DNA of 64,000 nucleotides from Pseudomonadota bacterium (GCA_023451735.1 JAEXYH010000096.1:165600-229599); one strand, 5' to 3'; positions 34,675 to 44,869 are shown, counted from the first letter of the stretch. Notes: generated by a model not told the origin, from the sequence alone. Program-made: numbers and translations.

Positions 34675-35856
34675 ATGCGGATCTGGAACCAGCTTCTTTT
34701 CTCGGTTGCTGTTTTGCTCGGAGGACTCTGCTTCTGGGTTTACCTGTCGGCGGACGCTGGCCGCACGCTTGTATCCATGGGCTTTCCGGAGGCAGTTGTT
34801 TCCGCGATTAACCCGAAGGTGAGCGAACCCGTTTCGGCGACGGTGGCGGGTAACGGCGAGCGTTCTACGCGTTCGGGCAATCGGCAGAATTCCGAAGGCG
34901 GGCAGGCCGTGCTCGTGGCGACCAAACCTGTTGGAACTGGTGTGGTGAATGACAGTCTTTCTGCCATCGGTGATGGTGAGGCGATCCAGTCTGTCATCGT
35001 CATGCCTCAGGCCACGGGCACGATCAACGAGATCCTGGTGAAGTCCGGCGATCGGGTGAAAAAGGGGCAGGTTCTTGCCCAACTCGACGACGACGAACAG
35101 CTCATTCTGCGTGACCAGGCGCAGGTGCTGTTGCGCAGTGCGCGCGAGAAGTCCGAGAGCTACAGGAACCTCAAGAGCTTCTCGCGTCTTGAAGTGCTTG
35201 ACGCGCAGATCGCCGAGGAGACCGCTCAGCTCGCTTTGACCAATGCGGAGCTTGCCCTGAAGCGGCGTTCCGTCGTAGCGCCAATCGACGGTATCGTCGG
35301 TATCGTCGCCATCAATATCGGTGACAACGTCACGACAGCGAGCAATGTCGTGACGATCGACAACCGCTCCGAATTGCTTGTCGACTTCTGGGCGCCGGAG
35401 CGTTTTGTCGTGCAGGTCCAGAACGGCATGCCGGTGGAAGCCACCTCGATTTCTCGCCCCGGCCAGACATTCAAGGGGTCGGTCGAAGCCGTCGACAACC
35501 GCGTCGAACCTGCCAGCCGAACGATCCGTATCCGTGCGAAGATCCCGAACGGTGACGATCAGCTTCGTGCAGGCATGTCATTCGGCGTGACCATGCGCTT
35601 CCCCGGTGAGACTTACCCGACCGTCGATCCGCTGGCTATTCAATGGGATAGTCAAGGGGCCTTCGTCTGGCGCATCGAAGATCGCAAGTCGGTGAAAATG
35701 CGCGTCAGGATCATCCAGCGTAATCCCGATGCCATTCTGGTTGCTGCGGAGCTCAATGAAGGCGACGCAATCGCGACTGAAGGCCTGCAGCGGGTTCGTG
35801 AAGGCGGTGCCGTTCGTATTGCTGGCGAAAAGTCGCCGGAGGTTGCCAGCCGATGA
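34675..35856 (+). CDS. RND efflux periplasmic adaptor (HlyD/MFP family)
   Basis: 393 residues from ATG 34675, with GAGGA six bases upstream. N-terminal membrane helix (about 6-25), then biotinyl-lipoyl half (ATGTINEILVKSGDRVKKGQVLAQLDD), a short coiled-coil hairpin, second lipoyl half (KRRSVVAPIDGIVGIVAINIGDNVT), beta-barrel and membrane-proximal domains. It bridges the pump to an outer membrane channel. The stop overlaps the pump start by four bases (ATGA), so the pair is translationally coupled. No outer membrane factor gene is nearby. Confidence 0.92.
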   Translation: MRIWNQLLFSVAVLLGGLCFWVYLSADAGRTLVSMGFPEAVVSAINPKVSEPVSATVAGNGERSTRSGNRQNSEGGQAVLVATKPVGTGVVNDSLSAIGDGEAIQSVIVMPQATGTINEILVKSGDRVKKGQVLAQLDDDEQLILRDQAQVLLRSAREKSESYRNLKSFSRLEVLDAQIAEETAQLALTNAELALKRRSVVAPIDGIVGIVAINIGDNVTTASNVVTIDNRSELLVDFWAPERFVVQVQNGMPVEATSISRPGQTFKGSVEAVDNRVEPASRTIRIRAKIPNGDDQLRAGMSFGVTMRFPGETYPTVDPLAIQWDSQGAFVWRIEDRKSVKMRVRIIQRNPDAILVAAELNEGDAIATEGLQRVREGGAVRIAGEKSPEVASR

Positions 35857-38800
35857 ACACGGATAATGGACAGTCGCACGATGCGGTACAGGGTGCCTCT
35901 AACGGTCAATCCGGAAAACAGGGCTTTGCCGCGTTGTTTGTGCGGCGTCCTATCCTCGCCGCAGTTCTCAACACGCTGCTTGTTGTCGCAGGTCTTGCGG
36001 CCCTTGTCGGCGTCGAAGTGCGCGAATTGCCCGATGTTGATCAGCCGGTCATCAGCGTTCGCACCACGTATGACGGCGCCTCTGCGCAAACGATGGACCA
36101 GGAGGTGACCGATGTCATCGAAGGTGCGGTTGCGCGTGTCAGCGGCCTGAAGTCGATCTCGTCGATTTCCGATTTCGGTCAAAGCCGGGTTACTCTAGAA
36201 TTCAGCGACACGGCCGATCTGGCTGTTGCCGCAAACGATGTGCGTGATGCGCTCGGTCGAGTCATCAATCAGTTGCCTGAGGACGCCGACGAGCCGCGTA
36301 TCATCAAGGCGGATAGCGACAGTCAGCCGATCATGCGCCTAGCCGTTACGTCCTCGACCATGTCCATGGAGGAACTGACGCTTCTGGTCGACAATGAAGT
36401 CTCCGACCGGCTTGCTGCCGTCGATGGCGTCGCAGACGTGGAACTCTACGGTGACCAGGAGAAGATTTTTCGAGTCGACGTGAACCAGACGGCGTTGGCA
36501 AGTCGCGGTCTGACGATTGCAGACCTTTCAAACGCGTTGTCCACGGCTGCGATGGATGTGCCCGCGGGATCGCTGGAATCCTCGACGCAGGATATCGTCG
36601 TTCGCGCCACCGCCAACCTCACCAAGCCGGAAGATTTCGAAAATATCCTGATCGGCGATAATGTCCGGCTTCGCGATGTCGCCACGGTTATGCTCGGCCC
36701 GGATGATGGGACGACGGCGCTTCGGTCAAACGGTGTTCAGGGTGTCGGTCTCGGTGTCCTGCGCCAGGCGCAGTCCAACACGCTCAGCATTTCGGAAGGC
36801 GTGCGCGCGGCGGTCGCCGATCTGTCGCAGAGCCTGCCGGAGGGTACGCGGATCGCAATCACCAGCGATGATGCCGTCTTCATCCAGGGCGCTCTGCACG
36901 AGGTGGAGATTGCGCTGGCTCTGTCCGGCACTATCGTGGTGCTGGTGATCTTCCTGTTCCTGCGCGACTGGAAGGCAACGCTCATTCCGGCGCTGACCAT
37001 GCCGGTCGCACTGATCGGCACGCTGGTCGCCATCTACATGGTCGGTTTCTCGATCAATATCCTGACACTGCTGGCAATTGTCCTTGCCACGGGCCTCGTG
37101 GTCGACGATGCGATCGTCGTGCTTGAAAATATCGTGCGACGAAGAGCCGAGGGCATGGGACCGCGCGCCGCTGCCGTCATCGGCACTCAGGAAGTGTTTT
37201 TTGCGGTTCTTGCGACGACGGCGACACTTGCCGCAGTCTTCATCCCGCTTTCTTTCCTTCCTGGCCAGATGGGCGGATTGTTCCGCGAATTCGGCTTCGT
37301 TCTTGCCTTCGCGGTGGCGCTTTCGTCGATCACCGCGCTGACCCTCTGCCCGATGCTTGCATCGCGCATGCTGACCAAGCCGATCAAGGAAAAGCATGAC
37401 GGCGTGCTCGGCAGGTTCGGTACACTGTTTGCCAATGTCTACCGCACCACCCTGCACGCCTGCCTCAATGCGCCGGCTGCGGTTGTGGTGGTTGCACTGC
37501 TCTTCGGCGGCGCCGGCTACATGGCCTTCACGACGGTCAAGAGCGAACTGACGCCGCCGGAGGACCGCGCCATGGTCTTCCTTCGGGCTACAGCGCCCGA
37601 GGGCGTGAGCCTGAAATACATGCGCGACAAGCTGCAGCAGGTCGAAGAAAAGCTTCAGCCGCTCGTCGATGCCGGCGAGATTCAGAATATCTATTCGATC
37701 TCGGGGCAGGGCGGAGCCAAGAATAACGGCTTCATGGTGCTGACACTTGCTCCATGGTCGGAGCGTGACCGGAGCCAGGCCGATATCGTCAAGGACATCA
37801 ATGCCGCGACGGCGACCGTGCCGGCGCTGCGTGCCTTTGCCCAGCAGCAGAACAGCCTGCGTATCCGCGGCGCCGGCAACGGGCTACAGATGGCGTTGGT
37901 CGGCACCAGCCACGAACAGTTGACGGCGGCAGCGGCGAAACTGGTGGATTCACTGCGCGAGACCAATCTGTTCGATACGCCGCGCCTCAACGATGAGCCG
38001 AACCAGGCGCAGATCTTCGTCACCGTCAATCGCGAGCGGGCGTCCGATCTCGGGATCGACATTACTAGCCTTGGCACGGCCGTGCAGTCGCTGCTCGAAG
38101 GCAGATCCGTCGTGGATGTCTTCGTTGATGGCGAAGCGATCCCCGTAAAGCTGAAATCGACCACGAGGCCGATCGACGATCCTACCGATCTCGAAAGTAT
38201 CTTCCTGAAGACCAAGGACGGCCGGATGGTGCCGATGTCGACGGTCGCGACACTGGAAGAGCGGGCTGTATCGCCAACCCTGCGCCGCGAGCAGCAGTTG
38301 GCCTCGGTTTCCTTCTCTGCAGGTTTGAAGGATGGCGTATCGCTTGGCCAAGCGGTTCAGGTTGCGACCGAGCTGGCACAGCCATTGCTGCCACAAGGAT
38401 CGCGTCTTATTCCTCTTGCGGAAGCTGCGACCCTCAAGGAAAATTCCAGCGGCATGGCGCTTACTTTCGGGTTTGCCATCGCTATCATTTTCCTGGTCTT
38501 GGCCGCACAGTTCGAAAGCGTACTGTCATCGATCATCATAATGTCGACCGTGCCTTTGGGTCTGGCCTGCGCTGCCTTCGCGCTGGTTCTCACCGGGTCC
38601 AGTCTCAATGTATATAGCCAGATCGGACTTGTGCTGCTCGTCGGGGTCATGGCGAAAAACGGCATCCTGATCGTCGAGTTCGCCAATCATCTGCGCAACG
38701 AGGGTGCCAATTGTCGTGAGGCGATCGAACAGGCCTGCAGCCTGCGTCTGCGTCCTGTGATGATGACGATGATCGCGACCGTGATCGGCGGTCTGCCGCT

Positions 38801-39038
38801 GGTTCTGGCTCAGGGCGCCGGTGCCGAGGCACGCATTGCACTTGGATGGGTAATTGTCGGCGGCCTTGGCTTTGCGACACTGGTCACTCTTTACATCACG
38901 CCGGTCGCTTATCTTCTGCTTGCCCGCTTCGCCAAACCTCATGCGCATGAGGAGGCCCGTTTCCACGACGAGCTTGAAAATGCAAAAAAAGGCCGGGCGA
39001 ATGACAGCAAGCAGCCACCTCTAATGGCAGCCGAATAA
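35853..39038 (+). CDS. RND efflux pump, HAE1 family
   Basis: 1061 residues, about 12 membrane helices and two large periplasmic loops. Seen: FVRRPILAAVLNTLLVVAGL in TM1, QVQ-like VISVRTTYDGASAQTMDQEV, TM4 LAIVLATGLVVDDAIVVLENI with the proton-relay aspartate pair, and TM10 GLVLLVGVMAKNGILIVEFAN. Exports drugs or other amphiphilic compounds with protons; substrates unknown. Tail of 20 or so residues is charged. No local TetR- or MarR-type regulator is present. Confidence 0.93.
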   Translation: MNTDNGQSHDAVQGASNGQSGKQGFAALFVRRPILAAVLNTLLVVAGLAALVGVEVRELPDVDQPVISVRTTYDGASAQTMDQEVTDVIEGAVARVSGLKSISSISDFGQSRVTLEFSDTADLAVAANDVRDALGRVINQLPEDADEPRIIKADSDSQPIMRLAVTSSTMSMEELTLLVDNEVSDRLAAVDGVADVELYGDQEKIFRVDVNQTALASRGLTIADLSNALSTAAMDVPAGSLESSTQDIVVRATANLTKPEDFENILIGDNVRLRDVATVMLGPDDGTTALRSNGVQGVGLGVLRQAQSNTLSISEGVRAAVADLSQSLPEGTRIAITSDDAVFIQGALHEVEIALALSGTIVVLVIFLFLRDWKATLIPALTMPVALIGTLVAIYMVGFSINILTLLAIVLATGLVVDDAIVVLENIVRRRAEGMGPRAAAVIGTQEVFFAVLATTATLAAVFIPLSFLPGQMGGLFREFGFVLAFAVALSSITALTLCPMLASRMLTKPIKEKHDGVLGRFGTLFANVYRTTLHACLNAPAAVVVVALLFGGAGYMAFTTVKSELTPPEDRAMVFLRATAPEGVSLKYMRDKLQQVEEKLQPLVDAGEIQNIYSISGQGGAKNNGFMVLTLAPWSERDRSQADIVKDINAATATVPALRAFAQQQNSLRIRGAGNGLQMALVGTSHEQLTAAAAKLVDSLRETNLFDTPRLNDEPNQAQIFVTVNRERASDLGIDITSLGTAVQSLLEGRSVVDVFVDGEAIPVKLKSTTRPIDDPTDLESIFLKTKDGRMVPMSTVATLEERAVSPTLRREQQLASVSFSAGLKDGVSLGQAVQVATELAQPLLPQGSRLIPLAEAATLKENSSGMALTFGFAIAIIFLVLAAQFESVLSSIIIMSTVPLGLACAAFALVLTGSSLNVYSQIGLVLLVGVMAKNGILIVEFANHLRNEGANCREAIEQACSLRLRPVMMTMIATVIGGLPLVLAQGAGAEARIALGWVIVGGLGFATLVTLYITPVAYLLLARFAKPHAHEEARFHDELENAKKGRANDSKQPPLMAAE

Positions 39039-39117
39039 GAATGGTCACGAAGTGCATATCGCGTACCACGTCGATCGCCTTTCGGCTGGACAAACAAGGC
39101 CCTGTCTCCTAACCAAT

Positions 39118-39138
39118 CTCCTGCTCAGCATGCAGGAG
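39118..39138 (+). promoter_or_regulatory. hairpin that would enclose the ribosome site of the downstream oxidase
   Basis: Inverted repeat CTCCTGC (39118-39124) - 7 bases - GCAGGAG (39132-39138). The right arm contains AGGAG, the only good Shine-Dalgarno for the ATG at 39147, so the fold would hide it. No T-tract follows, which argues against a terminator. Confidence 0.45.
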
Positions 39139-39146
39139 AATTCGAC

Positions 39147-40565
39147 ATGGCAATTCGGGACGTTCAGTCCGGCGCGCGCAACGAGGATGGTATCAGGACG
39201 GTCCTCGGAATTTTGAAGCAGACCTTCGGGGACCGCTTTCAGACGGGCCAGTCGTTTCGTGAACAGCATGCACACACGACCACATATCTGCCGGCACAAC
39301 TACCGGACGGGGTCGTCTTCGTCGAGACGAGTGAGGATGTGAAATCCGTCGTCCGGACCTGTGCGGAACATCGCGTTCCCGTTATCCCGTTTGGCGTCGG
39401 CTCATCGCTCGAAGGGCAGGTGAATGCGCCATCCGGCGGTATCTCGGTTGATTTTTCCCGTATGAACAGGGTGCTGCGGATCAGCCCTGAAGACCTTGAT
39501 GTGACCGTCGAACCCGGCATTACCCGCGAGGAGCTCAATCGCGAGCTGCGCGATACCGGCCTTTTCTTTCCGATCGATCCCGGGGCAAACGCCACGATCG
39601 GCGGCATGGCTTCGACCCGTGCATCCGGCACCAACGCGGTGCGCTATGGCACGATGAAGGACAATGTCCTTGCACTTACGGTGGTGACTGCAAATGGTGA
39701 GGAAATCCGTACCGCACGCCGGGCCAGGAAGTCTTCGGCCGGTTATGACCTGACGCGGCTTTTCGTCGGCGCGGAAGGCACGCTCGGAGTTATAACGTCC
39801 GTCACCCTCAAGCTGCAGGGCATTCCCGAAAAGATCGGTGGTGGGGTTTGCGCGTTCCCGGATGTCGAATCGGCCTGCAATGCCGTCATCATGACGATCC
39901 AGATGGGCATCCCGGTGGCCCGTATCGAGCTTCTGGATGACGTCCAGATCAAAGCCTGCAACGCCTATTCAAATCTCTCCTATCCGGAGAAGCCGACGCT
40001 ATTTCTCGAATTCCATGGGACCGAGGATACGATCCGCATCGAGTCGGAACAGTTTGCCGAAATCGCTTCCGAATGCGGCGGTGACGAGTTCCAGTGGACC
40101 GCCAATGCAGAGGAACGGGCCAAGCTCTGGAACGCTCGTCATAACGCCTATTGGGCAAGTCGGGCGCTCGATCCATCGCTTAACGGGCTGTCGACGGATG
40201 TCTGTGTGCCGATTTCGCGACTTGCTGAATGTGTCGGGGAAACCCGGGCGGATATTCAGGCATCCGGCTTGCTGGCGCCGATCGTCAGCCACGCGGGGGA
40301 CGGCAACTTCCATGTACTTGTGTTGTTTGACGACAAGGATCCGGTGTCTGTTGCAAATGTCGAGGCATTTACGGCTCGGCTCAGCAGCCGCGCACTTGCC
40401 ATGGACGGTACCTGCACGGGAGAGCATGGCGTGGGGCAGGGCAAGATGTCCTATCTCGACGAAGAGCTTGGCGGCGCACTCGCTGTGATGCGGTCGGTCA
40501 AGACGGGGCTCGATCCCGAAAACATCTTCAATCCCGGCAAGATCTTTCGGATGGCGCAGGCGTGA
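39147..40565 (+). CDS. FAD-binding D-lactate dehydrogenase (cytochrome-type, LDHD/Dld-like)
   Basis: 472 residues. N-terminal PCMH-type FAD domain: IPFGVGSSLEGQVNAPSGG, VTVEPGITREELNRELRDTGLFFPIDPGANATIGGM, ASGTNAVRYGTMKDNVL, RLFVGAEGTLGVIT. The C-terminal FAD-oxidase domain has STDVCVPISRLAE, HAGDGNFHVLV (flavin/metal histidines) and CTGEHGVGQGK. The overall pattern matches mitochondrial D-lactate dehydrogenases better than GlcD subunits, since no glcE/glcF follow. Oxidises D-lactate or a related 2-hydroxyacid. Confidence 0.88.
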   Translation: MAIRDVQSGARNEDGIRTVLGILKQTFGDRFQTGQSFREQHAHTTTYLPAQLPDGVVFVETSEDVKSVVRTCAEHRVPVIPFGVGSSLEGQVNAPSGGISVDFSRMNRVLRISPEDLDVTVEPGITREELNRELRDTGLFFPIDPGANATIGGMASTRASGTNAVRYGTMKDNVLALTVVTANGEEIRTARRARKSSAGYDLTRLFVGAEGTLGVITSVTLKLQGIPEKIGGGVCAFPDVESACNAVIMTIQMGIPVARIELLDDVQIKACNAYSNLSYPEKPTLFLEFHGTEDTIRIESEQFAEIASECGGDEFQWTANAEERAKLWNARHNAYWASRALDPSLNGLSTDVCVPISRLAECVGETRADIQASGLLAPIVSHAGDGNFHVLVLFDDKDPVSVANVEAFTARLSSRALAMDGTCTGEHGVGQGKMSYLDEELGGALAVMRSVKTGLDPENIFNPGKIFRMAQA

Positions 40566-40618
40566 CTTGAACGAAACGGTTGATCGTCTAGTGTGAACGA
40601 AAAAGGAGAAATGGGACG

Positions 40619-43600
40619 GTGTTTGGACGCGTGATGGTGGCAATCGGCGGCTTGATCGTCGTGGTGCTTTTTGCCGCGCTCATTGCGCCGTTTTTCCTCA
40701 ACTGGTCCAGCTTTCGCATCGAGTTCGAAGAGCAGGCGAGCCGCATGCTCGGCAAAAAGGTGTCGGTGCATGGCGATGTCGATGCCCGTATCCTGCCGTT
40801 TCCATCGATCACGCTGCATGACGTCCGCGTCGGACAGGATACCGATGGGCAGCCTCTGGCGCGGATAGCGCGTTTCTCCATGGATATGGAACTGGCGCCC
40901 TTTCTTTCAGGCGAGGCGCGTATCTTCGACATGCGTATCGAGGATCCGACGGTACGAGCGCATGTTTTGAAAGATGGAACGCTCGACTGGATGCGTGGAA
41001 GCCGACCGGCTATCCCCACCCGTGTCGTGGTGATCGAGGATGTTCACGTCAGCAATGCCGCGATCACCGTGATCGACGAGCAATCGGGAAGGTCCCGAAA
41101 TCTGACCGGACTGACGACCGAGATGTCGGCCGCGTCGCTTGCCGGTCCGTGGCGTGGCGACGGCAATGCCATCCTGGACGGCAAGGAAGCACGGTTTAGT
41201 CTTATTACAGGCGCTGCCGACTTGGAGTCTAAACGATTGCCGCTCAGGCTGCGGCTCTGGCCTGAGGATGAACCTCTCGAGGTTAATCTCGACGGCGCAC
41301 TGACTTTGGCTGAAAACGTGCCGACCTATAGCGGGAGTTTCACGGCGAATGTGCTTCAGGAGGAAGACGAAACGGAGCCGGTCACGGCCCCGCCGCCCGG
41401 CCCGAGGGTAAAGGGCGGTTTCGAGCTTACCAACGATCGCATACGCGTTGCGGATTATCGCCTCGAAGTCGGTGCGCTCGACGATCCCTATGTGGTGACG
41501 GGAGAGGCGACGCTCGATACGGGTAGCAGGCAGGAGTTCCTGCTTACCGCGGAAGGGCAGCAGATCGATGTCAACAAACTCGGCCAGGAGGGCAAACATG
41601 GCAAGACCGGCCGAGACGCCGCAGCCTCCGCTCAGCGCCGGCTTCATGCCTTTGTCGAGATGGCCGCATCCATTCCAATCCCGCAGGTTCCCGGCCGCGC
41701 CAGCCTCAAGCTGCCGGCTGTTATTCTGAATGACACGACGATCCGCGACATCCAGCTCGACGTGCGTCCGGCGGATGGAGGATGGACGGTCGACAGGGCT
41801 ATAGCGACCCTTCCGGGGCGTACCCGGATGGAAGCGACGGGTGCGTTGGTTTTGGAGGGTACCCCGTCTTTCAAAGGTGACATGCTGTTTGCCTCTACCC
41901 AACCGTCCGGCCTGGCGGACTGGCTTTCCGGTGGTGTCGATCCGGCAATCCGGCAACTTCGCACTGCCGGGTTCTCGGCCAAGGTCGACCTCACGACCGA
42001 TATCCAGCGTTTCGATGATCTGGAACTCGCAATCGGCCCTGCTACGCTACAGGGAAGCATTGAACGGCAATCTCAGGAGAGCCGTTCGCCGGGACTGTCC
42101 GTGAACCTTTCGGGCGATGAGATCGATCTTGATGCGATGAGGGCGCTGGCCTCGCTGGTGACTGGCGAAGATGCAGGCCGGAGCGTGCTCGATCATCGGC
42201 TCGAGGCGAATCTCAAGGCTCAGAAAATCACCGCGTCCGGGGTTGTAGCCGAGGATGTCGATACCGCCTTCACCGTGGCGGGTGGCGTCCTGTCTCTTGG
42301 CCATCTTTCTGCCGGCGATATCGCCGGGGCCAGGGTCTCGGCTCAGGGAGAGGTCGAGGGATCGTTGCTCGACTATAGGGGGACAGCAAAGGTTCATTTC
42401 CAATCCGCCGATCCGTCGGCGTTCATGGGGATGCTGAAACAGCAGCTCCCCGCCCATCCCGTCCTTGATCGTCTGAGCGCCAATGCTTCCTTTTATTCCG
42501 ATACGGATCTGACCGCCGATTTGACGATCGGCCAGGAGATGGAGGGTGTGTCGGCGAAGATTGCAGGCTCTGTCAACGGCAGTGCGGTCAAGGCGGATGT
42601 CAATCTTCCTACGCTGTTCAATCTGACGGGCGGTGACGCGATGACCATTGCGGCGTCGCTGGATAATCCGAAGTCGGAAATTCTGCTCGGTCAGGCCGGC
42701 TTCAATATTCTTCCGTTTGGGGGTGACGGACCGGGTAAGCTGGCGCTCAACGTTCAGAAACCCTCTGATGGGCCGGCCCGCACGACATTGACATTCAAGA
42801 CGGATCGGACCGCACTTACTGCCAGTGGTGATATTTCACTGATGGCGGATGATTTTGCCGAGGGGCAGGGGCAGGTTGAGCTGAAGAGCCAGAATCTTGA
42901 GCCTTATCTGCTTCTTACGGGCATCGGGATTCCGCAGTTCGGCGGCGGCGTGCCGGTCGATCTGCAGGCCGATTTCACTCTGGCAGACAAAACGATCGAC
43001 ATCACCTCGTTACGCGGGAATGCGGACGGCAACGCTTTCGACGCAAAGTTTTCCATTAATCGCGGTTCGGCCAACCTGAAAGCCAATGGCGCACTTGCCG
43101 TCGATACGCTCGACCTGGCCTGGCTTGGAGATGCGGTTTTCGGTCCTGAGGCCAATCCGGAGAATGGCGAGCCGTTCTCCCTGCCAGTTTTCGGCGATAA
43201 CGAAGTCTCGCTCGACGTGAAGGCCAAGACCTTCCACGCGGGAGAGATGGGGCGCGTCACGAATTTCTCGACAAGGCTTCTGCAGCGCGGAGGCGGGATT
43301 TCCCTCGATGATGCCACCGGTGACTGGCAAGGCGGTCTGATTGCCGGAAGAATGCTGATCTCCAACGGCAATGGCACGGGTATCCTGCAGACGAAACTCC
43401 ATGTCGAAGATGCCGATCTTTCATCACTGGTTTGGCGGAATGGGGACCGGCCGGTTGCGAGCGGAAAGATCAGTTTCGATGCTTCGGCGGAAGCAAGTGG
43501 CGCCAGCATGCGCGATCTTGCCGTGGCTCTCAGCGGATCGGGCGAGGTTCAGCTTTCAGGCCTGACGGTTCAAGGTGTCAATCAAGATCTCCTCAAACAG

Positions 43601-44275
43601 ATGATGATATCGGCCGATGCCACCAAGGGAGAGATGAAGGAAGCCACTGTCAGTGGGAAAGTCGCCGCACTCGTCCATCAGGGCGAACTCAGACTTGGAG
43701 AGGTGCTCGTGCCGTTTTCGATCAGCGGCGGTGAGCTGCGCGTCCAGGAAGTCAGGCTGCCTTCCGGTAATGTCACGCTGGCAGCAGAAGGCAATGCAGG
43801 CATATTCGAGCGCGGTATGAATGCTTCAATTGCGCTAACTTATAATGTCGGAGATGAAGCCGTCGCGGGGGGAGATCCCACTGTCCGTATGCTCTATTCG
43901 GGTGACCGGGCAGAGCCTCGCCTAAGCCTGGACGTCGCCGCACTGACGAACTTCCTTTCAATGCGCGCCTATGAACAGGAGCGCCGTCGCGTGGAAATGC
44001 TTCAATCGAGTGTGCTTGAAAAGCAGCGTCTGCGCCGCGAAGTTTCGCTTTACAACTTCAATGCGACAGAGCGTGCGGCGGAGAAAGTCCGCATGGAAGC
44101 CGCGGAACGGCAGCGCCAGGCGATGATCGAGGCTGCAAGAGCCGCGGAAGAAGAGCGGCAGCGCAAGGCAAACGAACTTCAACTCACGGTGCCGCCGACC
44201 AGCGAAAATCTGCAGCCCGGCAATCAGATTATCAGACCTTTTGGCGAGGGAAATCTACCGGGTATCGGGCAGTGA
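40619..44275 (+). CDS. large AsmA-like protein
   Basis: 1218 residues from GTG 40619, AAGGAG about ten bases upstream. One N-terminal membrane helix (GGLIVVVLFAALIAPFFLNW), then an AsmA N-terminal segment (ASRMLGKKVSVHGDVDARILPFPSITLHDVRVG) and long beta-rich repeats typical of bridge-like lipid-transfer AsmA proteins, with the AsmA C-terminal region (GEVQLSGLTVQGVNQDLL, LPSGNVTLAAEGNAG). It ends in a Glu/Arg-rich helix (about 1110-1190). The family is proposed to move phospholipids between inner and outer membranes. Stop lies two bases from the stop of the next, convergent gene. Confidence 0.88.
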   Translation: MFGRVMVAIGGLIVVVLFAALIAPFFLNWSSFRIEFEEQASRMLGKKVSVHGDVDARILPFPSITLHDVRVGQDTDGQPLARIARFSMDMELAPFLSGEARIFDMRIEDPTVRAHVLKDGTLDWMRGSRPAIPTRVVVIEDVHVSNAAITVIDEQSGRSRNLTGLTTEMSAASLAGPWRGDGNAILDGKEARFSLITGAADLESKRLPLRLRLWPEDEPLEVNLDGALTLAENVPTYSGSFTANVLQEEDETEPVTAPPPGPRVKGGFELTNDRIRVADYRLEVGALDDPYVVTGEATLDTGSRQEFLLTAEGQQIDVNKLGQEGKHGKTGRDAAASAQRRLHAFVEMAASIPIPQVPGRASLKLPAVILNDTTIRDIQLDVRPADGGWTVDRAIATLPGRTRMEATGALVLEGTPSFKGDMLFASTQPSGLADWLSGGVDPAIRQLRTAGFSAKVDLTTDIQRFDDLELAIGPATLQGSIERQSQESRSPGLSVNLSGDEIDLDAMRALASLVTGEDAGRSVLDHRLEANLKAQKITASGVVAEDVDTAFTVAGGVLSLGHLSAGDIAGARVSAQGEVEGSLLDYRGTAKVHFQSADPSAFMGMLKQQLPAHPVLDRLSANASFYSDTDLTADLTIGQEMEGVSAKIAGSVNGSAVKADVNLPTLFNLTGGDAMTIAASLDNPKSEILLGQAGFNILPFGGDGPGKLALNVQKPSDGPARTTLTFKTDRTALTASGDISLMADDFAEGQGQVELKSQNLEPYLLLTGIGIPQFGGGVPVDLQADFTLADKTIDITSLRGNADGNAFDAKFSINRGSANLKANGALAVDTLDLAWLGDAVFGPEANPENGEPFSLPVFGDNEVSLDVKAKTFHAGEMGRVTNFSTRLLQRGGGISLDDATGDWQGGLIAGRMLISNGNGTGILQTKLHVEDADLSSLVWRNGDRPVASGKISFDASAEASGASMRDLAVALSGSGEVQLSGLTVQGVNQDLLKQMMISADATKGEMKEATVSGKVAALVHQGELRLGEVLVPFSISGGELRVQEVRLPSGNVTLAAEGNAGIFERGMNASIALTYNVGDEAVAGGDPTVRMLYSGDRAEPRLSLDVAALTNFLSMRAYEQERRRVEMLQSSVLEKQRLRREVSLYNFNATERAAEKVRMEAAERQRQAMIEAARAAEEERQRKANELQLTVPPTSENLQPGNQIIRPFGEGNLPGIGQ

Positions 44276-44277
44276 AT

Positions 44278-44565
44278 TCAGGCGCGTGTCCCGGCAGGCT
44301 CCATAGCATCCGGCACGTCGTTGCCGTTTACCGGAGCGCTGCCCTTCAGATAGCGAAGAACATAAAGGCGTAGCGAGGAGGATAGATTGCCGAGCCCCCC
44401 TCGCTGGTCATCGATTTCTGTAATGAGGCCGGCGAGGCTCATGCCTCGTTCCTTGGCGATCGCCTTCAATTCGCACCAGAATTCATCCTCCAGGGAAAAA
44501 CTCGTGCGGTGCCCGTGAAGGGTCGCGGAATGCTTGTGGATCAAGAGTGGCTCCGTGATCGTCAT
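44278..44565 (-). CDS. ribbon-helix-helix domain protein
   Basis: 95 residues. The middle part HSATLHGHRTSFSLEDEFWCELKAIAKERGMSLAGLITEIDDQR fits the RHH_4 family (short beta strand then two helices) found in rhizobia. Likely a small DNA-binding regulator or antitoxin-like dimer, target unknown. Last gene of the minus-strand group sspB - DUF4169 - RHH, 83 bases after DUF4169, so possibly co-transcribed. Confidence 0.82.
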   Translation of the reverse strand: MTITEPLLIHKHSATLHGHRTSFSLEDEFWCELKAIAKERGMSLAGLITEIDDQRGGLGNLSSSLRLYVLRYLKGSAPVNGNDVPDAMEPAGTRA

Positions 44566-44648
44566 GACCAGAGGCCCCTATAAATTTGGCAGAACGGTGC
44601 GCGTCAAGCGACCCAAATAGGCACAGCTAACGGGCTGTTAATGTCCAC

Positions 44649-44843
44649 TTAGTCCGTATCTTTTTGGGACTTTTCCAACTTGCCCTGATCGAGAGCTTTC
44701 TCTGCCTTTTCGTTCACCGCAGCCGTCAACGATTTCTCAGCCTTGGTCCGACCATGGCTGAGGCGGTTCTGTTCGGCATTCGTCTCTTTTTTAGAGCGAG
44801 CCCTGGTTTTGCGAAATTGCCGGAGATTGACAACGTCACCCAT
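44649..44843 (-). CDS. DUF4169 small basic protein
   Basis: 64 residues, very rich in Lys, Arg and Glu. The pattern VNLRQFRKTRARSKKETNAEQNRLSHGRTKAEK matches DUF4169, a small alphaproteobacterial family of unknown role commonly found next to SspB. A GGAGG is placed well before the ATG. It begins 26 bases after the sspB stop, so it belongs to the sspB transcript. Confidence 0.85.
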   Translation of the reverse strand: MGDVVNLRQFRKTRARSKKETNAEQNRLSHGRTKAEKSLTAAVNEKAEKALDQGKLEKSQKDTD

Positions 44844-44869
44844 GGAACGGTCCTCCGCCGATCTGGCGC

